A stretch of DNA of 64,000 bases from Clostridiaceae bacterium (GCA_910574345.1 CAJSZV010000008.1:124001-188000), one strand, 5' to 3'; counted from the first letter of the stretch, positions 35,457 through 44,504 are shown. The notes: generated by a model not told the origin, from the sequence alone. Numbers and translations: made by a program.

Positions 35457-35486
35457 TTGACTTTTTGTGACTGATTCCCATATAAT
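35457..35486 (+). promoter_or_regulatory. Promoter of the SleB-like gene
   Basis: TTGACT (35457-35462), 18-base spacer, TATAAT (35481-35486). Confidence 0.6.
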
Positions 35487-35577
35487 AGCCGAGATTACCG
35501 ATTAATTAGAGTAAAAGTGGGAAAAATATTCAAATTTTTCCTGATTTTTTGAAAAAAATGGGAAGAAAGGAGTATTT

Positions 35578-36306
35578 ATGATAAAGACACAGCGAAACAC
35601 CAGAGCATTTGTATCCGCTTTGTCGGCTGCAGCCATTCTGGCCCTGACTGTCAGCGGGTTCGGCGGCGGAGGAAGGGATGCGTTAACGGCATTTGCAGAG
35701 ACGCCCTCTGTGGATTCTCAAAATATGGCTGATATTGTCATGGAAGAAACCAAAGAAGCAAAGAGCATGGAGCCAAGGAGTGAACAGCCGAAAGAGGAGA
35801 GTCACAGGGAGAGAGAAGACCGGCTGGAAATTACGGATTCCGCCGACAAGGGAGGTCTTGTGGTTGGATATATGATGACCAGAAAAGTCGAAAAGGAAGA
35901 GGAGAGAGAAGAGAAGCAGGCAGCCGCCGCCGGTTATACGAAAGAGGACTATGAAGTACTGCTTAAGATTGTTGAGGCGGAGGCGGGAGTCTGTGACAGC
36001 AGAGGAAAGATTCTGGTAGCCAATGTGGTTTTAAACCGGGTGGGCAGCGATGAGTTTCCCGATACCATAAGAGACGTGGTGTATCAGCCCTCCCAGTTTT
36101 CACCGGTGAGCAACGGCAGCATCAATACCTGCAAGGTGACGGCTCAGACAGTGGAATGTGTGAACCGGGCTTTGGCAGGAGAAGACTATTCCCAGGGCGC
36201 CCTGTATTTCATGAACCGGAGTGCGTCAAGAACCGGGGCGGTCCATTGGTTTGACGGGCGTCTGACCTATCTGTTCAGCCATGAAAGACATGAATTTTTT
36301 AAATAA
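35578..36306 (+). CDS. Secreted SleB-like cell wall hydrolase
   Basis: A 242-residue exported protein. The signal peptide (about 1-40, cleaving near AFAET) is followed by a charged, low-complexity linker rich in Glu, Lys and Arg (about 45-115). The catalytic domain of the SleB/cell-wall-hydrolase type is at about 120-242: YEVLLKIVEAEAGVCDSRGK with the catalytic Glu, ILVANVVLNRVGSDEFPDTI, and QFSPVSNGS. Such domains are lytic transglycosylases or amidases; family members act on spore cortex or vegetative peptidoglycan. No spore gene is adjacent. Confidence 0.88.
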   Translation: MIKTQRNTRAFVSALSAAAILALTVSGFGGGGRDALTAFAETPSVDSQNMADIVMEETKEAKSMEPRSEQPKEESHREREDRLEITDSADKGGLVVGYMMTRKVEKEEEREEKQAAAAGYTKEDYEVLLKIVEAEAGVCDSRGKILVANVVLNRVGSDEFPDTIRDVVYQPSQFSPVSNGSINTCKVTAQTVECVNRALAGEDYSQGALYFMNRSASRTGAVHWFDGRLTYLFSHERHEFFK

Positions 36307-36372
36307 GGGATTGTGAAAAGGACAGGTTGTGGTGTATACTTAAACAAACAAGGACAAAGGAGGTGCCTGGCG

Positions 36373-36837
36373 ATGATTTTTGATTTGTCAGCAAACTTGG
36401 ATTTCTACAGAAACTTAGGGATTGAGGGCAGGTATGCAAAGGCAGTTGATTTTCTGAAAAGTAAAGATCTGAAAAGCCTTCCCTGCGGAAAGTATGAGAT
36501 CGACGGAGCCAATGTATATGCCAATGTAATGGAGTATGACACGATTCCATGGGAGGAGGCTTCCTATGAGGCCCATGAGAATTATACGGATATCCAGTAT
36601 ATGATTGAGGGATGCGAGGTCATGACCTATGCGCCGGTGAAGGAGCTGAACGTATCCGTCCCCTACAATGCGGAGAAAGACGTAGTAAAGTTTGATAATT
36701 CTGTGGCAGGACTGAGAGTTGCCGTACATGAAGGGGAGTATATGATATTCCAGCCCTGGGACGGCCACAAGCCCAAGGCAGCGGACAAAGAACCGGCTCA
36801 CATTAAGAAGATCGTGGTTAAGATAAAGGAAAATTAA
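36373..36837 (+). CDS. YhcH/YjgK/YiaL-family cupin protein
   Basis: A 154-residue double-stranded beta-helix protein of the YhcH (DUF386) family, usually found with sialic-acid or uronate genes and suspected of acting as a sugar anomerase. The start at ATG 36373 follows GGAGGTG. Conserved residues are seen in HENYTDIQYMIEG and in FQPWDGHKP near the end. It is convergent to a pectinesterase gene and shares its terminator; a role in handling a pectin-derived sugar is possible but not shown. Confidence 0.9.
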   Translation: MIFDLSANLDFYRNLGIEGRYAKAVDFLKSKDLKSLPCGKYEIDGANVYANVMEYDTIPWEEASYEAHENYTDIQYMIEGCEVMTYAPVKELNVSVPYNAEKDVVKFDNSVAGLRVAVHEGEYMIFQPWDGHKPKAADKEPAHIKKIVVKIKEN

Positions 36838-36848
36838 GCATGGACGGA

Positions 36849-36896
36849 ACAAACACCGCAGAAGACGGCTTTGCTGCAGGATTCTGCGGTGTTTGT
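36849..36896. terminator. Bidirectional terminator between YhcH and pectinesterase genes
   Basis: Perfect 15-bp stem ACAAACACCGCAGAA / TTCTGCGGTGTTTGT with an 18-base loop between convergent stop codons at 36837 and 36911. Confidence 0.75.
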
Positions 36897-36910
36897 CCGC
36901 CCAGGAAAAG

Positions 36911-37912
36911 TCAGTCCGTCCAGGGAGTCCAGCAGTCACTGCCGGAAAGAACAGCGGCCCGGTCGTAGAACTTCAGTTCATCATCGGACAGCTCATGAAT
37001 CCAGGAGGGCCGGGAGATTCCCTGAGCGCCTGGTCCCCAGCTGTGGTACTCCGCAAAGAAACAAGTCTCCCTGGCATTTGTTTTGTTCCAGTCATGCCAG
37101 CCATCGGGATGAATGTGGCGGTCCATATAGCAGTTCAGGAGAACCGTTTTGGCAAATTCCCGCCAGGGCCTTCCAAGGTATACGGTGCCCGGCGGACAAT
37201 TGCCTGAAAAATGGCAGTCCTTCATCACATAGCCGTAAGCCTGGCCGGCAGGAGTGGATGCCGCCGTCACATAACCGTTGACAGGCTGTCCGATGTCTTT
37301 GGAGAAAATATGGCAGTTTTCGAAATAAGCCGTTGCGCTTCCAAAGATGAAGTCAATATCCCCTTCTATGTAGCAGTCCCTGTAATAATGGCGGCCGTTG
37401 ATTCTGGGAGCAAACTGTTTGGGACCGACAAACCCGTTCTTTTCAATCTCCTTGGGAGGAAGGGGGCCGGTAAACAGCGTATCCTGCCCTCCAAGGAACC
37501 GGCAGTGGTCGAACATAAGCCTGTCTCCGTCTGCGTAAACCGCCAGGGCCTGTCCCACATCCGGTCCTTTTCCCGCCGTATTGGCAATGGTCAGATTCCG
37601 GAAGGTAATGTCATGAGCATCCACCAGGCAGGAATAGCTGCGGAAGGTCCCTCTCTTTTCCCCATCCTCCATCATCATTCGGGCATAAAGGCCGAAACAG
37701 ATAACTGTCTCATCCCAGGACTCTCCAACAAATGTGACATGGGGGCGGACAACTGTAAGCCTTTCTTTATAAGTTCCTTTATGAATGCAGAAGGTAACCT
37801 CCCCCTTATATTCCGCCGGAATGGAGGCAAGAGCGTCACTGACAGCAGTAAAATCTCCGCTGCCGTCTGCAGCGACATGAACGGGCGACGAGTAATCGAG
37901 ATAACGGGTCAT
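36911..37912 (-). CDS. Pectinesterase (CE8 family)
   Basis: A 333-residue right-handed beta-helix protein. The start is ATG 37912 with AAAGGA upstream. It has the CE8 order: the strand start HVAADGSGDFTAVSDALASI, GQALAVYADGDR, GGQDTLFTG with the first catalytic Asp, GDIDFIFGSATAYFENC with the nucleophile Asp, and YLGRPWREFAKTV with the substrate-binding Arg/Trp. There is no signal peptide, so it should act in the cytoplasm on imported, methyl-esterified oligogalacturonides. Monocistronic, convergent with YhcH. Confidence 0.93.
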   Translation of the reverse strand: MTRYLDYSSPVHVAADGSGDFTAVSDALASIPAEYKGEVTFCIHKGTYKERLTVVRPHVTFVGESWDETVICFGLYARMMMEDGEKRGTFRSYSCLVDAHDITFRNLTIANTAGKGPDVGQALAVYADGDRLMFDHCRFLGGQDTLFTGPLPPKEIEKNGFVGPKQFAPRINGRHYYRDCYIEGDIDFIFGSATAYFENCHIFSKDIGQPVNGYVTAASTPAGQAYGYVMKDCHFSGNCPPGTVYLGRPWREFAKTVLLNCYMDRHIHPDGWHDWNKTNARETCFFAEYHSWGPGAQGISRPSWIHELSDDELKFYDRAAVLSGSDCWTPWTD

Positions 37913-38029
37913 AATCTTTCTGTCCTTTCTGAAAATCAATCTTTTCCATAATTATACAGAAAAACACCGAATATTACTACTGTTTTTATGCTGAGCCCCA
38001 TGTGAAATGAAATTTCTCTCCGATAAAGA

Positions 38030-38058
38030 TTGACTTTTTTTCTACAAAGTGAGATAAT
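38030..38058 (+). promoter_or_regulatory. Promoter of pckA
   Basis: TTGACT (38030-38035), 17 bases, GATAAT (38053-38058); AAGGAGG follows shortly before the ATG. Confidence 0.65.
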
Positions 38059-38096
38059 AAGACCAAATTTCGATTTTATCTAAGGAGGATTTTTTC

Positions 38097-39794
38097 ATGT
38101 CAACAAAAGCTTATTATCCAATCAGTGAAATTGGATCCGGAAGGCCTGGTTTTTCTACTACCAGATCAATTATTGAAGCCGCTTTCTATGGGAACAACGT
38201 TGTTAAAGTAAATACTTTAAAAGAGGCTTATGAATTAGCAAAGAATTCTCCAGGAACGGTTGTTACCGATATGCCTGTATACAGAGGAGAAGAGTTTGGC
38301 CTTGAGAAAGACGCCAAGGTTCTTTTGTTCAATGACGGAGCAATCACCGGCCGTTATGCCACCGCACGCCGCATCTCCGGCGAACCAGGGGTAGATTGTG
38401 CAGCTCTTGACAGAGTAGCTATGGATGCGGTCTATGAGTCCCGCTGGAAAACCATGTATCATGCAGAGGTTTTCGTAGGTCTTGATCCTGAATTTATGGT
38501 AAAAGCTCATCTTCTGATTCCGGAAGGGGAAGAGAACATCATGTACAACTGGATGTTAAACTTCCAATACATGTCTGATGAGTATGTAAAGATGTATAAG
38601 AAGTCCAAAGCCGTAGGCGACGGCAAAGAGGCTGACATTTATATTTTCTCCGATCCCCAGTGGTGCGGTTCCGACCGTCCCAATGTCTCCTTAGACTGCC
38701 TGTCCGATCCCCAGAAGAAGACTCTGTGCTACTTTAATACAGAGACCAACTGCGCCTGCATTCTGGGTATGAGATATTTCGGCGAACACAAGAAGGGCAC
38801 TCTGACCATGGCATGGGCCATTGCCAACCGCAACGGTTACGCTTCCTGCCACGGCGGACAGAAGGAGTATACTCTGGCTGACGGAAGCAAGTATGTTGCC
38901 TCCGTATATGGTCTGTCAGGTTCCGGCAAATCCACTCTGACCCATGCAAAACACGGCGGAAAATATGAGATCAAGGTTCTTCATGACGACGCTTTCATTA
39001 TCAATACGGATACCTGCGCATCCATTGCTTTGGAGCCTACTTATTTTGACAAGACAGCCGACTATCCTACGGGATGTCCGGACAACCAGTATCTGCTGAC
39101 TGCGCAGAACTGCTCCGCAACTCTGGATGAGAACGGCAAGATTCAGCTTGTGACAGAAGATATCCGCAACGGTAACGGACGTGCCATTAAGTCCAAACTG
39201 TGGTCTCCCAACCGGGTAGACAGAATTGATGCTCCTGTTAACGCCATTTTCTGGATCATGAAGGATCCCACCATTCCGCCGGTAGTGAAACTGAAAGGTG
39301 CTTCCCTGGCATCGGTTATGGGTGCAACTCTGGCTACCAAGCGTTCTTCCGCAGAGCGTCTGGCTCCCGGCGTAGATCCCAACAAGCTGGTTGTGGTTCC
39401 TTATGCAAACCCATTCAGAACTTATCCCTTAGCCAATGACTATGAGAAGTTCAAAAAGCTGGTGGAAGAGAAGAATGTAGACTGCTACATTGTCAATACC
39501 GGTGATTTCATGGGCAAGAAGGTAAAACCGGCGGATACTCTGGGTATTCTGGAAGCCATTGTGGAGGGCAAGGCCAACTTCCATCAGTGGGGACCCTTCT
39601 CTGACATCGAGATCCTTGACTGGGAGGGCTTCATCCCGGATATGAACGATCCTGATTATGTAGGACAGCTGAAGGCCCGTATGAATGACCGCGTGGCTGA
39701 GATCAAAGAGTTTGCAGTGGCAAAAGAAGGCTATGACAAGCTGCCTGATGATGCACTGGCTGCTCTGGAAAAGGTAGTATCTGAACTGAATTAG
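38097..39794 (+). CDS. pckA: Phosphoenolpyruvate carboxykinase (ATP-type)
   Basis: A 565-residue PEP carboxykinase, which interconverts oxaloacetate and PEP with nucleotide. The kinase P-loop is GLSGSGKSTL (about residues 272-281), followed by the metal-site strand HDDAFIINTDT and the arginine/ATP-lid region. It is longer than the common 520-540-residue bacterial enzyme, and the usual GLSGTGKTTLS is altered to Ser-Gly-Ser and Lys-Ser, so it belongs to a diverged subgroup. In fermenting anaerobes this enzyme often runs toward oxaloacetate for succinate or propionate formation. Strong ribosome site and biased codons suggest high expression. Confidence 0.92.
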   Translation: MSTKAYYPISEIGSGRPGFSTTRSIIEAAFYGNNVVKVNTLKEAYELAKNSPGTVVTDMPVYRGEEFGLEKDAKVLLFNDGAITGRYATARRISGEPGVDCAALDRVAMDAVYESRWKTMYHAEVFVGLDPEFMVKAHLLIPEGEENIMYNWMLNFQYMSDEYVKMYKKSKAVGDGKEADIYIFSDPQWCGSDRPNVSLDCLSDPQKKTLCYFNTETNCACILGMRYFGEHKKGTLTMAWAIANRNGYASCHGGQKEYTLADGSKYVASVYGLSGSGKSTLTHAKHGGKYEIKVLHDDAFIINTDTCASIALEPTYFDKTADYPTGCPDNQYLLTAQNCSATLDENGKIQLVTEDIRNGNGRAIKSKLWSPNRVDRIDAPVNAIFWIMKDPTIPPVVKLKGASLASVMGATLATKRSSAERLAPGVDPNKLVVVPYANPFRTYPLANDYEKFKKLVEEKNVDCYIVNTGDFMGKKVKPADTLGILEAIVEGKANFHQWGPFSDIEILDWEGFIPDMNDPDYVGQLKARMNDRVAEIKEFAVAKEGYDKLPDDALAALEKVVSELN

Positions 39795-39807
39795 TGATGA
39801 CAAAGGG

Positions 39808-39835
39808 GGACGCAGCATGGGCTGCGTCCTTTTTT
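39808..39835 (+). terminator. Terminator of pckA
   Basis: Perfect 9-bp stem GGACGCAGC / GCTGCGTCC with a 4-base loop and six T residues. Confidence 0.9.
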
Positions 39836-39875
39836 AAATATGCCTGATGCAAACAGGCCCGGACAGGAGGACAGG

Positions 39876-40544
39876 ATGAGAAAAAAATACATATTGTTTG
39901 ACCTTGACGGAACTTTGACAGACCCCATGACGGGAATCACCAGATCCGTTCAGCATGCCCTCAAAGCTTATGGGATTGAGGAGCCGGATCTTGAGAAGCT
40001 TTGCCCTTTTATCGGACCGCCCTTAAAGGACAGCTTTATGAAATATTATGGTTTTTCCCAATCCCAGGCACAGGAAGCCATCGGAAAATATAGGGAGTAT
40101 TTCAGTGTCAAGGGAATCTTTGAGAATCAAGTCTACGACGGCATTGAGGATATGCTGCGGGAACTGAAGGCACGGGGAGGGATTCTTCTTGTGGCCACAT
40201 CAAAGCCGGAGGCTTTTGCCATAAGGATTCTGGAACATTTTCATCTGAAGCAGTATTTTGATTTTATATGCGGCGCAACCATGGATGAGAAGAGAGTGAA
40301 GAAAGGGGATGTGATTGCTTATGCAATGGAGACAGGGGGAATCAAACATGCCTATGAGGCGGTGATGGTGGGAGATAGGGAGCACGATGTCATAGGGGCC
40401 AGGGAGAATCATATGGACTCTGTGGGAGTCTTATTCGGCTACGGAAGCAGAACGGAGCTTGAGAAAGCGGGAGCCGGGAAGATTGCCGGTACGGTCGAGG
40501 AATTGAAGACTCTTCTTTTGCGGGATATGACTGAGGCGGACTGA
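39876..40544 (+). CDS. HAD-superfamily phosphatase (Gph-like)
   Basis: A 222-residue haloacid-dehalogenase hydrolase. The start at 39876 follows AGGAGG. Motif I is FDLDGTLTDP with nucleophile Asp-9 region, motif II is in LLVATSKPEAFA, and motif III/IV is MVGDREHDVIGARENHMDS. The cap domain (about 17-80) is the alpha-helical type of phosphoglycolate phosphatases and pyrophosphatases. Exact substrate not predictable; 5'-nucleotides or phosphoglycolate are typical. Confidence 0.9.
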   Translation: MRKKYILFDLDGTLTDPMTGITRSVQHALKAYGIEEPDLEKLCPFIGPPLKDSFMKYYGFSQSQAQEAIGKYREYFSVKGIFENQVYDGIEDMLRELKARGGILLVATSKPEAFAIRILEHFHLKQYFDFICGATMDEKRVKKGDVIAYAMETGGIKHAYEAVMVGDREHDVIGARENHMDSVGVLFGYGSRTELEKAGAGKIAGTVEELKTLLLRDMTEAD

Positions 40545-40627
40545 TGCGGGATGAGGCAATATGCACAAAAAATACTTGCTCTATATTTGGAGAAAACGCC
40601 AAAAATAAGTGAAATTAAGAAAAACTG

Positions 40628-40657
40628 CTGACATTTTTCGGAATAAAGTGATAAAAT
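40628..40657 (+). promoter_or_regulatory. Candidate promoter of carD gene
   Basis: CTGACA (40628-40633), 18-base spacer, TAAAAT (40652-40657); another TATAAT at 40663 lacks a -35. Confidence 0.45.
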
Positions 40658-40717
40658 ATGGTTATAATGAGAAATATAAGAAGCTGAACCTGTAACCGAA
40701 TATTATAGAAGGAAAGG

Positions 40718-41242
40718 ATGAGCAGATTGTTTGGCAAGGGAGAATACATTGTTTACGGCACCACAGGCGTATGTCAGGTAAAAGATATCACATCCATGTC
40801 CATGGATGAACGGCAGCAGGAAAAGCTGTATTATATTTTGGAACCCATGGGAGTAAGAGGAAGCAGGATCATGACTCCTGTTGAGGGAAATAAGAGTATT
40901 ATGCGGCCTGTTTTGTCCAGAGATGAGGCTTATCATCTGATTGACGGAATCCAGGATGTGGACGAGCTTTGGATTACAGACGACAAGCAGAGGGAGATGA
41001 AATATAAAGAAGCGCTGAAAACCTGTGACTGCCGTCAGTGGATCGGTATGATCAAGACCTTGTATGTCCGAAAGAAGGACCGTATGTCCCGCGGGAAGCG
41101 GCTGACAGAGGTGGATGAGCGGTATTTTAGGAAGGCGAAGGAAAATCTGTACAGGGAATTGTCCATCCCTCTTGAGATTCCTGCCGAGGAAGTGGAAAAA
41201 TTTATTGCGGAAAGAATGGACAGACATGGCTCCCGGTTATAG
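40718..41242 (+). CDS. CarD-family transcription regulator
   Basis: A 174-residue protein with an N-terminal RNA-polymerase-interacting (Tudor-like) domain (about 1-60: FGKGEYIVYGTTGVCQVKDI, YYILEPM) and a C-terminal helical DNA-binding part. CarD proteins bind the beta subunit and stabilise or destabilise the open promoter complex, acting at many promoters including rRNA. The family length is about 160-170. The ATG follows GAAAGGATG closely. Monocistronic. Confidence 0.9.
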   Translation: MSRLFGKGEYIVYGTTGVCQVKDITSMSMDERQQEKLYYILEPMGVRGSRIMTPVEGNKSIMRPVLSRDEAYHLIDGIQDVDELWITDDKQREMKYKEALKTCDCRQWIGMIKTLYVRKKDRMSRGKRLTEVDERYFRKAKENLYRELSIPLEIPAEEVEKFIAERMDRHGSRL

Positions 41243-41279
41243 AAGGGAGCCGTTTTTGTTCTATAGGATTAGGGATTTG

Positions 41280-41308
41280 TTGACTTCATCCCTCAAGGGC
41301 GCTATAAT
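41280..41308 (+). promoter_or_regulatory. Promoter upstream of structured leader and aminotransferase gene
   Basis: TTGACT (41280-41285), 17 bases, TATAAT (41303-41308). The transcript would begin about 41315, exactly at the structured element. Confidence 0.7.
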
Positions 41309-41315
41309 GGTGTGA

Positions 41316-41450
41316 CATGATGTTGGGGCCAAAAGGTCTTTTGCCCCCTGATGCTTGCGGATTGCTCCGCATTTCATGATCCCGCATCTTCGCTCCGCTG
41401 CGGTCGGCGCTGAACAAACGTCCACTGGACGTTTTGACTCTGGCATCATG
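41316..41450 (+). ncRNA. Multi-hairpin element A (leader of the aminotransferase gene)
   Basis: CATGATG (41316-41322) and CATCATG (41444-41450) bracket three hairpins: GGGGCCAAAAG / CTTTTGCCCC (41325-41347), TGCGGA-TTGC-TCCGCA (41356-41371) and AACGTCC-ACT-GGACGTT (41417-41433) followed by TTGACT. The last hairpin matches one in element B (51567-51585) with paired changes in the stem. It may be a leader RNA or a copy of a dispersed repeat; I cannot name a family. Confidence 0.55.
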
Positions 41451-41479
41451 GCATTGTGAAAGTTCGGGAGGAAAAGCAA

Positions 41480-42688
41480 ATGATAATGAGGTCTGACAGA
41501 TTGGCCCATGTGCATTCGGATATTCGCGGCCCATTGTATCAAGAAGCCTTGAGGATGGAGTCGGAAGGCATTAATGTACTTAAATTAAATACCGGAAATC
41601 CCGGAAGGTTCGGATTTAAGCTGCCCAACAGCGTGCGTCAGGCACTTGCTCTTCATATTGATGAGGCGGTCCCTTATTGTGATGTCCGGGGCATGGAGGC
41701 TGCAAGGAATGTAATCTGCACCTATCATATCGGCCGGGGGCTTTTAGGCATTATGCCCAATGATGTTTTCATCTGCAACGGCGTCAGTGAGGCGGCTTCC
41801 ATGCTGATGAATGTGCTGGTGGGGACAGGAGATGAGATTCTTCTTCCCTCGCCCTGTTATTCCCTGTGGAGCAACAATACATATCTCTGCAGCGGAAAGG
41901 CAGTATTCTACCGCTGCGACCCTGCCAATGAATGGAATCCGGACGTGGATGATATAAAAAGCAAAGTGACAGACCGCACCAAAGCCATTCTTGTCATCAA
42001 TCCCAATAACCCTACGGGAGCGGTTTACAGCAAAAATATTCTTTTGGAGATTGCGGATATTGCGCGGAAGAATCATCTGGTTTTGCTTTCCGATGAGATA
42101 TATGACCGGCTGATTATGGATGGTCTGCGGCATGAGTCCATGGGAGCGCTGGCGCCCGACGTGCCCTGCATCACCTTTAACGGTCTGTCAAAGAGCCACA
42201 TTGTCTGCGGCTTTCGCTGCGGCTGGATGGTATTTTCCGGTCCGAAAGGAGAGCTGGATGATATTAAGGACGGCGTGATGCAGCTTGCCTCCATGCGCCT
42301 TTGCGGCAATGCCCTGACACAGCTGGTGATTCCCGCCGCTCTTGTGGACAGCGCAAGCACACAGGAAATGCTTGTGCCCGGCGGCAGGCTTTTTGAGCAG
42401 AGAAAAGCCACGCTGGAGGCTTTAGACAGGATCGACGGGGTAAGTTATGTGAAAAACAAAGCGGCATTTTATCTGTTTCCGGGGCTTGACAAAAGTAAGT
42501 TTGATTTTCAGGACGCCCGTGATTTCGCCATGAAATTTCTCCATGAACAGCATATATTGGTGATTCCCGGCGGAGGGTTTGACTGGCATGAGGACATCCG
42601 TTTCCGCATCGTTATGCTGCCGGAACCGGAATCTTTGACGAAAGCCATGGGAGATATGGCTTACTTTTTAAAGCAGCATCGGGTTTAA
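41480..42688 (+). CDS. PLP-dependent class I/II aminotransferase (AlaT-like)
   Basis: A 402-residue fold-type-I aminotransferase. The start is ATG 41480, 8 bases after GGAGG; a second ATG follows two codons later. Landmarks are LNTGNPGRFGF near the start, ICNGVSEAASMLM, NPNNPTGAVY, SDEIYDRL and the PLP lysine in NGLSKSHIVCGFRCGW. The sequence resembles glutamate-pyruvate (alanine) aminotransferases of the AlaT type, but aspartate or other amino-acid donors are possible. Behind its own promoter and a structured leader. Confidence 0.9.
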   Translation: MIMRSDRLAHVHSDIRGPLYQEALRMESEGINVLKLNTGNPGRFGFKLPNSVRQALALHIDEAVPYCDVRGMEAARNVICTYHIGRGLLGIMPNDVFICNGVSEAASMLMNVLVGTGDEILLPSPCYSLWSNNTYLCSGKAVFYRCDPANEWNPDVDDIKSKVTDRTKAILVINPNNPTGAVYSKNILLEIADIARKNHLVLLSDEIYDRLIMDGLRHESMGALAPDVPCITFNGLSKSHIVCGFRCGWMVFSGPKGELDDIKDGVMQLASMRLCGNALTQLVIPAALVDSASTQEMLVPGGRLFEQRKATLEALDRIDGVSYVKNKAAFYLFPGLDKSKFDFQDARDFAMKFLHEQHILVIPGGGFDWHEDIRFRIVMLPEPESLTKAMGDMAYFLKQHRV

Positions 42689-42711
42689 CCATTGGCGTCA
42701 AGAAAAAATAC

Positions 42712-42740
42712 TTGACACCCATCCTCTTTTCGTGTATGAT
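42712..42740 (+). promoter_or_regulatory. Promoter of the ffh-rpsP operon
   Basis: TTGACA (42712-42717), 17 bases, TATGAT (42735-42740); the transcript would start about 42747. Confidence 0.8.
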
Positions 42741-42806
42741 AACACAGGTAGCTCAAGTCACAGAAGTGGACTGTACATCAGGCTAATCGGAACCGGGAGG
42801 GATTTC

Positions 42807-44162
42807 ATGGCTTTTGAAAGTTTATCAGATAAACTGCAGAATGTATTCAAAAACCTGCGGGGCAAAGGACGCCTGAGCGAGGCGGATGTGAAAGCTGCTC
42901 TAAAGGAAGTCAAGATGGCCCTGCTGGAAGCAGATGTAAGTTTTAAGGTGGTAAAGCAGTTTGTGAATTCCGTTCAGGAGCGGGCCATCGGCCAGGATGT
43001 GCTCAACAGCCTGACTCCGGGACAGATGGTGATTAAGATCGTTCACGAAGAACTGATTCGTCTTATGGGTTCCGAGACTACGGAGATCGCTTTAAGGCCC
43101 GGCAGTGAGATTACGGTCATCATGATGGCCGGCCTTCAGGGTGCGGGTAAGACTACCACCACTGCCAAGATTGCCGGCAAGTTAAAGTCCAAGGGAAAGA
43201 AGCCTCTTCTTGCGGCCTGCGATGTGTATCGTCCGGCAGCGGTGAAGCAGCTGCAGATTAACGGCGAGAAGCAGGGCGTTCCGGTGTTTTCCATGGGAGA
43301 GCATCAGGATCCGGTGGATATCGCAAAAGCGGCCATAGAGCATGCACAGAAGAACGGCTATAATGTAGTCATTCTGGATACCGCAGGCCGTCTCCATGTG
43401 GATGAAGGCATGATGGAGGAGCTGAGGCGGATCAAAGAAGCTGTGGACGTTCATCAGACACTGCTGATCGTTGATGCCATGACAGGACAGGATGCAGTGA
43501 ATGTGGCGGAAAGCTTTCAGGATAAAATCGGCATTGACGGTGTTATTCTGACCAAACTTGACGGCGATACCAGAGGCGGAGCCGCTCTTTCCATTAAGGC
43601 GGTGACGGGCAGGCCTATTCTGTATATCGGTATGGGGGAGAAGCTTTCTGATCTGGAACAGTTTTATCCTGACCGCATGGCTTCCAGAATCCTTGGCATG
43701 GGGGATATTCTTTCTCTCATCGAGAAGGCGGAGCTGGAAGTGGACGAGGAGAAAGCCAGAGAGCTGACCCAGAAGTTAAAAAAGGCGGAGTTTGACTTTA
43801 ACGACTTTTTGGATCAGATGAACCAGATTAAGAAGATGGGCGGCATGGCAAGTATTATGAGCATGATGCCGGGTATGCCCCAGATGAAAGGGGATATGGA
43901 GATTGATGATTCTGCCATGAACCGGGTGGAGGCCATTATCCTTTCCATGACCAAAGAAGAGCGGGCCAATCCTTCCATCCTGAACCCTTCAAGAAAGCAG
44001 AGGATTGCAAAGGGTGCGGGAGTGAACATTCAGGAAGTGAACCGCATTGTCAAGCAGTTTGACCAGATGAAGAAGATGATGAAGCAGCTTCCGGGCATGA
44101 TGGGCGGCAAGCGCCGGGGAGGCTTTGGCAATATGCTTGGAAAGTTTAGAATGCCTTTCTGA
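42807..44162 (+). CDS. ffh: Signal recognition particle protein Ffh
   Basis: A 451-residue SRP GTPase that binds signal peptides and 4.5S RNA and targets ribosomes to FtsY. The start at ATG 42807 (MAFESLSDKLQNVFK) follows GGGAGG. The N domain is about 1-90 and the G domain has GLQGAGKTTTTAKIAG, DTAGRLH and TKLDGDTRGGA. The methionine-rich M domain (about 300-451) ends GGFGNMLGKFRMPF. The ylxM gene often found upstream of ffh in Firmicutes is absent here. It leads the operon ffh-rpsP-khpA-rimM-trmD. Confidence 0.97.
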   Translation: MAFESLSDKLQNVFKNLRGKGRLSEADVKAALKEVKMALLEADVSFKVVKQFVNSVQERAIGQDVLNSLTPGQMVIKIVHEELIRLMGSETTEIALRPGSEITVIMMAGLQGAGKTTTTAKIAGKLKSKGKKPLLAACDVYRPAAVKQLQINGEKQGVPVFSMGEHQDPVDIAKAAIEHAQKNGYNVVILDTAGRLHVDEGMMEELRRIKEAVDVHQTLLIVDAMTGQDAVNVAESFQDKIGIDGVILTKLDGDTRGGAALSIKAVTGRPILYIGMGEKLSDLEQFYPDRMASRILGMGDILSLIEKAELEVDEEKARELTQKLKKAEFDFNDFLDQMNQIKKMGGMASIMSMMPGMPQMKGDMEIDDSAMNRVEAIILSMTKEERANPSILNPSRKQRIAKGAGVNIQEVNRIVKQFDQMKKMMKQLPGMMGGKRRGGFGNMLGKFRMPF

Positions 44163-44246
44163 CAAGCATGTTTTAAGTGGTTAGCAAAACAGAGAATTCT
44201 GTGTTTGTCTATAGAAGAGAATGATTACAAGGGAGGTGAGATTGAC

Positions 44247-44489
44247 ATGGCAGTTAAGATGAGATTAAGAAGAATGGGACATAAAAAAGCTCCTTTTTAT
44301 AGAGTGGTTGTTGCTGATTCCAGAGCTCCGAGAGACGGCAGATTTATCGAGGAAATTGGTTACTATGACCCGAATCAGGAGCCAAGTGTAATCAAGTTTA
44401 ACGAGGAGGCAGCAAAGAAGTGGCTGGCAACAGGTGCTCAGCCTACAGAGACTGTCGGTAAGCTGTTGAAGATCGCCGGTATCCAATAA
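44247..44489 (+). CDS. rpsP: 30S ribosomal protein S16
   Basis: An 80-residue S16 ([20 protein letters not shown]), start 44247 behind GGGAGGTGAG. Contains [20 protein letters not shown] and PTETV near the C-terminus. The S16 gene between ffh and khpA is the standard Firmicutes order. Confidence 0.98.
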   Translation: MAVKMRLRRMGHKKAPFYRVVVADSRAPRDGRFIEEIGYYDPNQEPSVIKFNEEAAKKWLATGAQPTETVGKLLKIAGIQ

Positions 44490-44504
44490 CCTGAGGTGAG
44501 GAAT

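Larger units (their letters stand above)
35215..35577. other. AT-rich intergenic region upstream of the SleB-like gene
   Basis: This 363-base stretch begins with the hydro-lyase operon terminator and ends with the promoter at 35457-35486 and a GAAAGGAG site. The middle is AT-rich (many TATAAT-like words around 35318-35400) with no coding frame. Confidence 0.5.

Noticed and set aside
37211-37951. 246-codon frame opposite the pectinesterase gene
   Set aside because: The sense strand has all CE8 motifs; the antisense translation has no recognisable family and no start signal.
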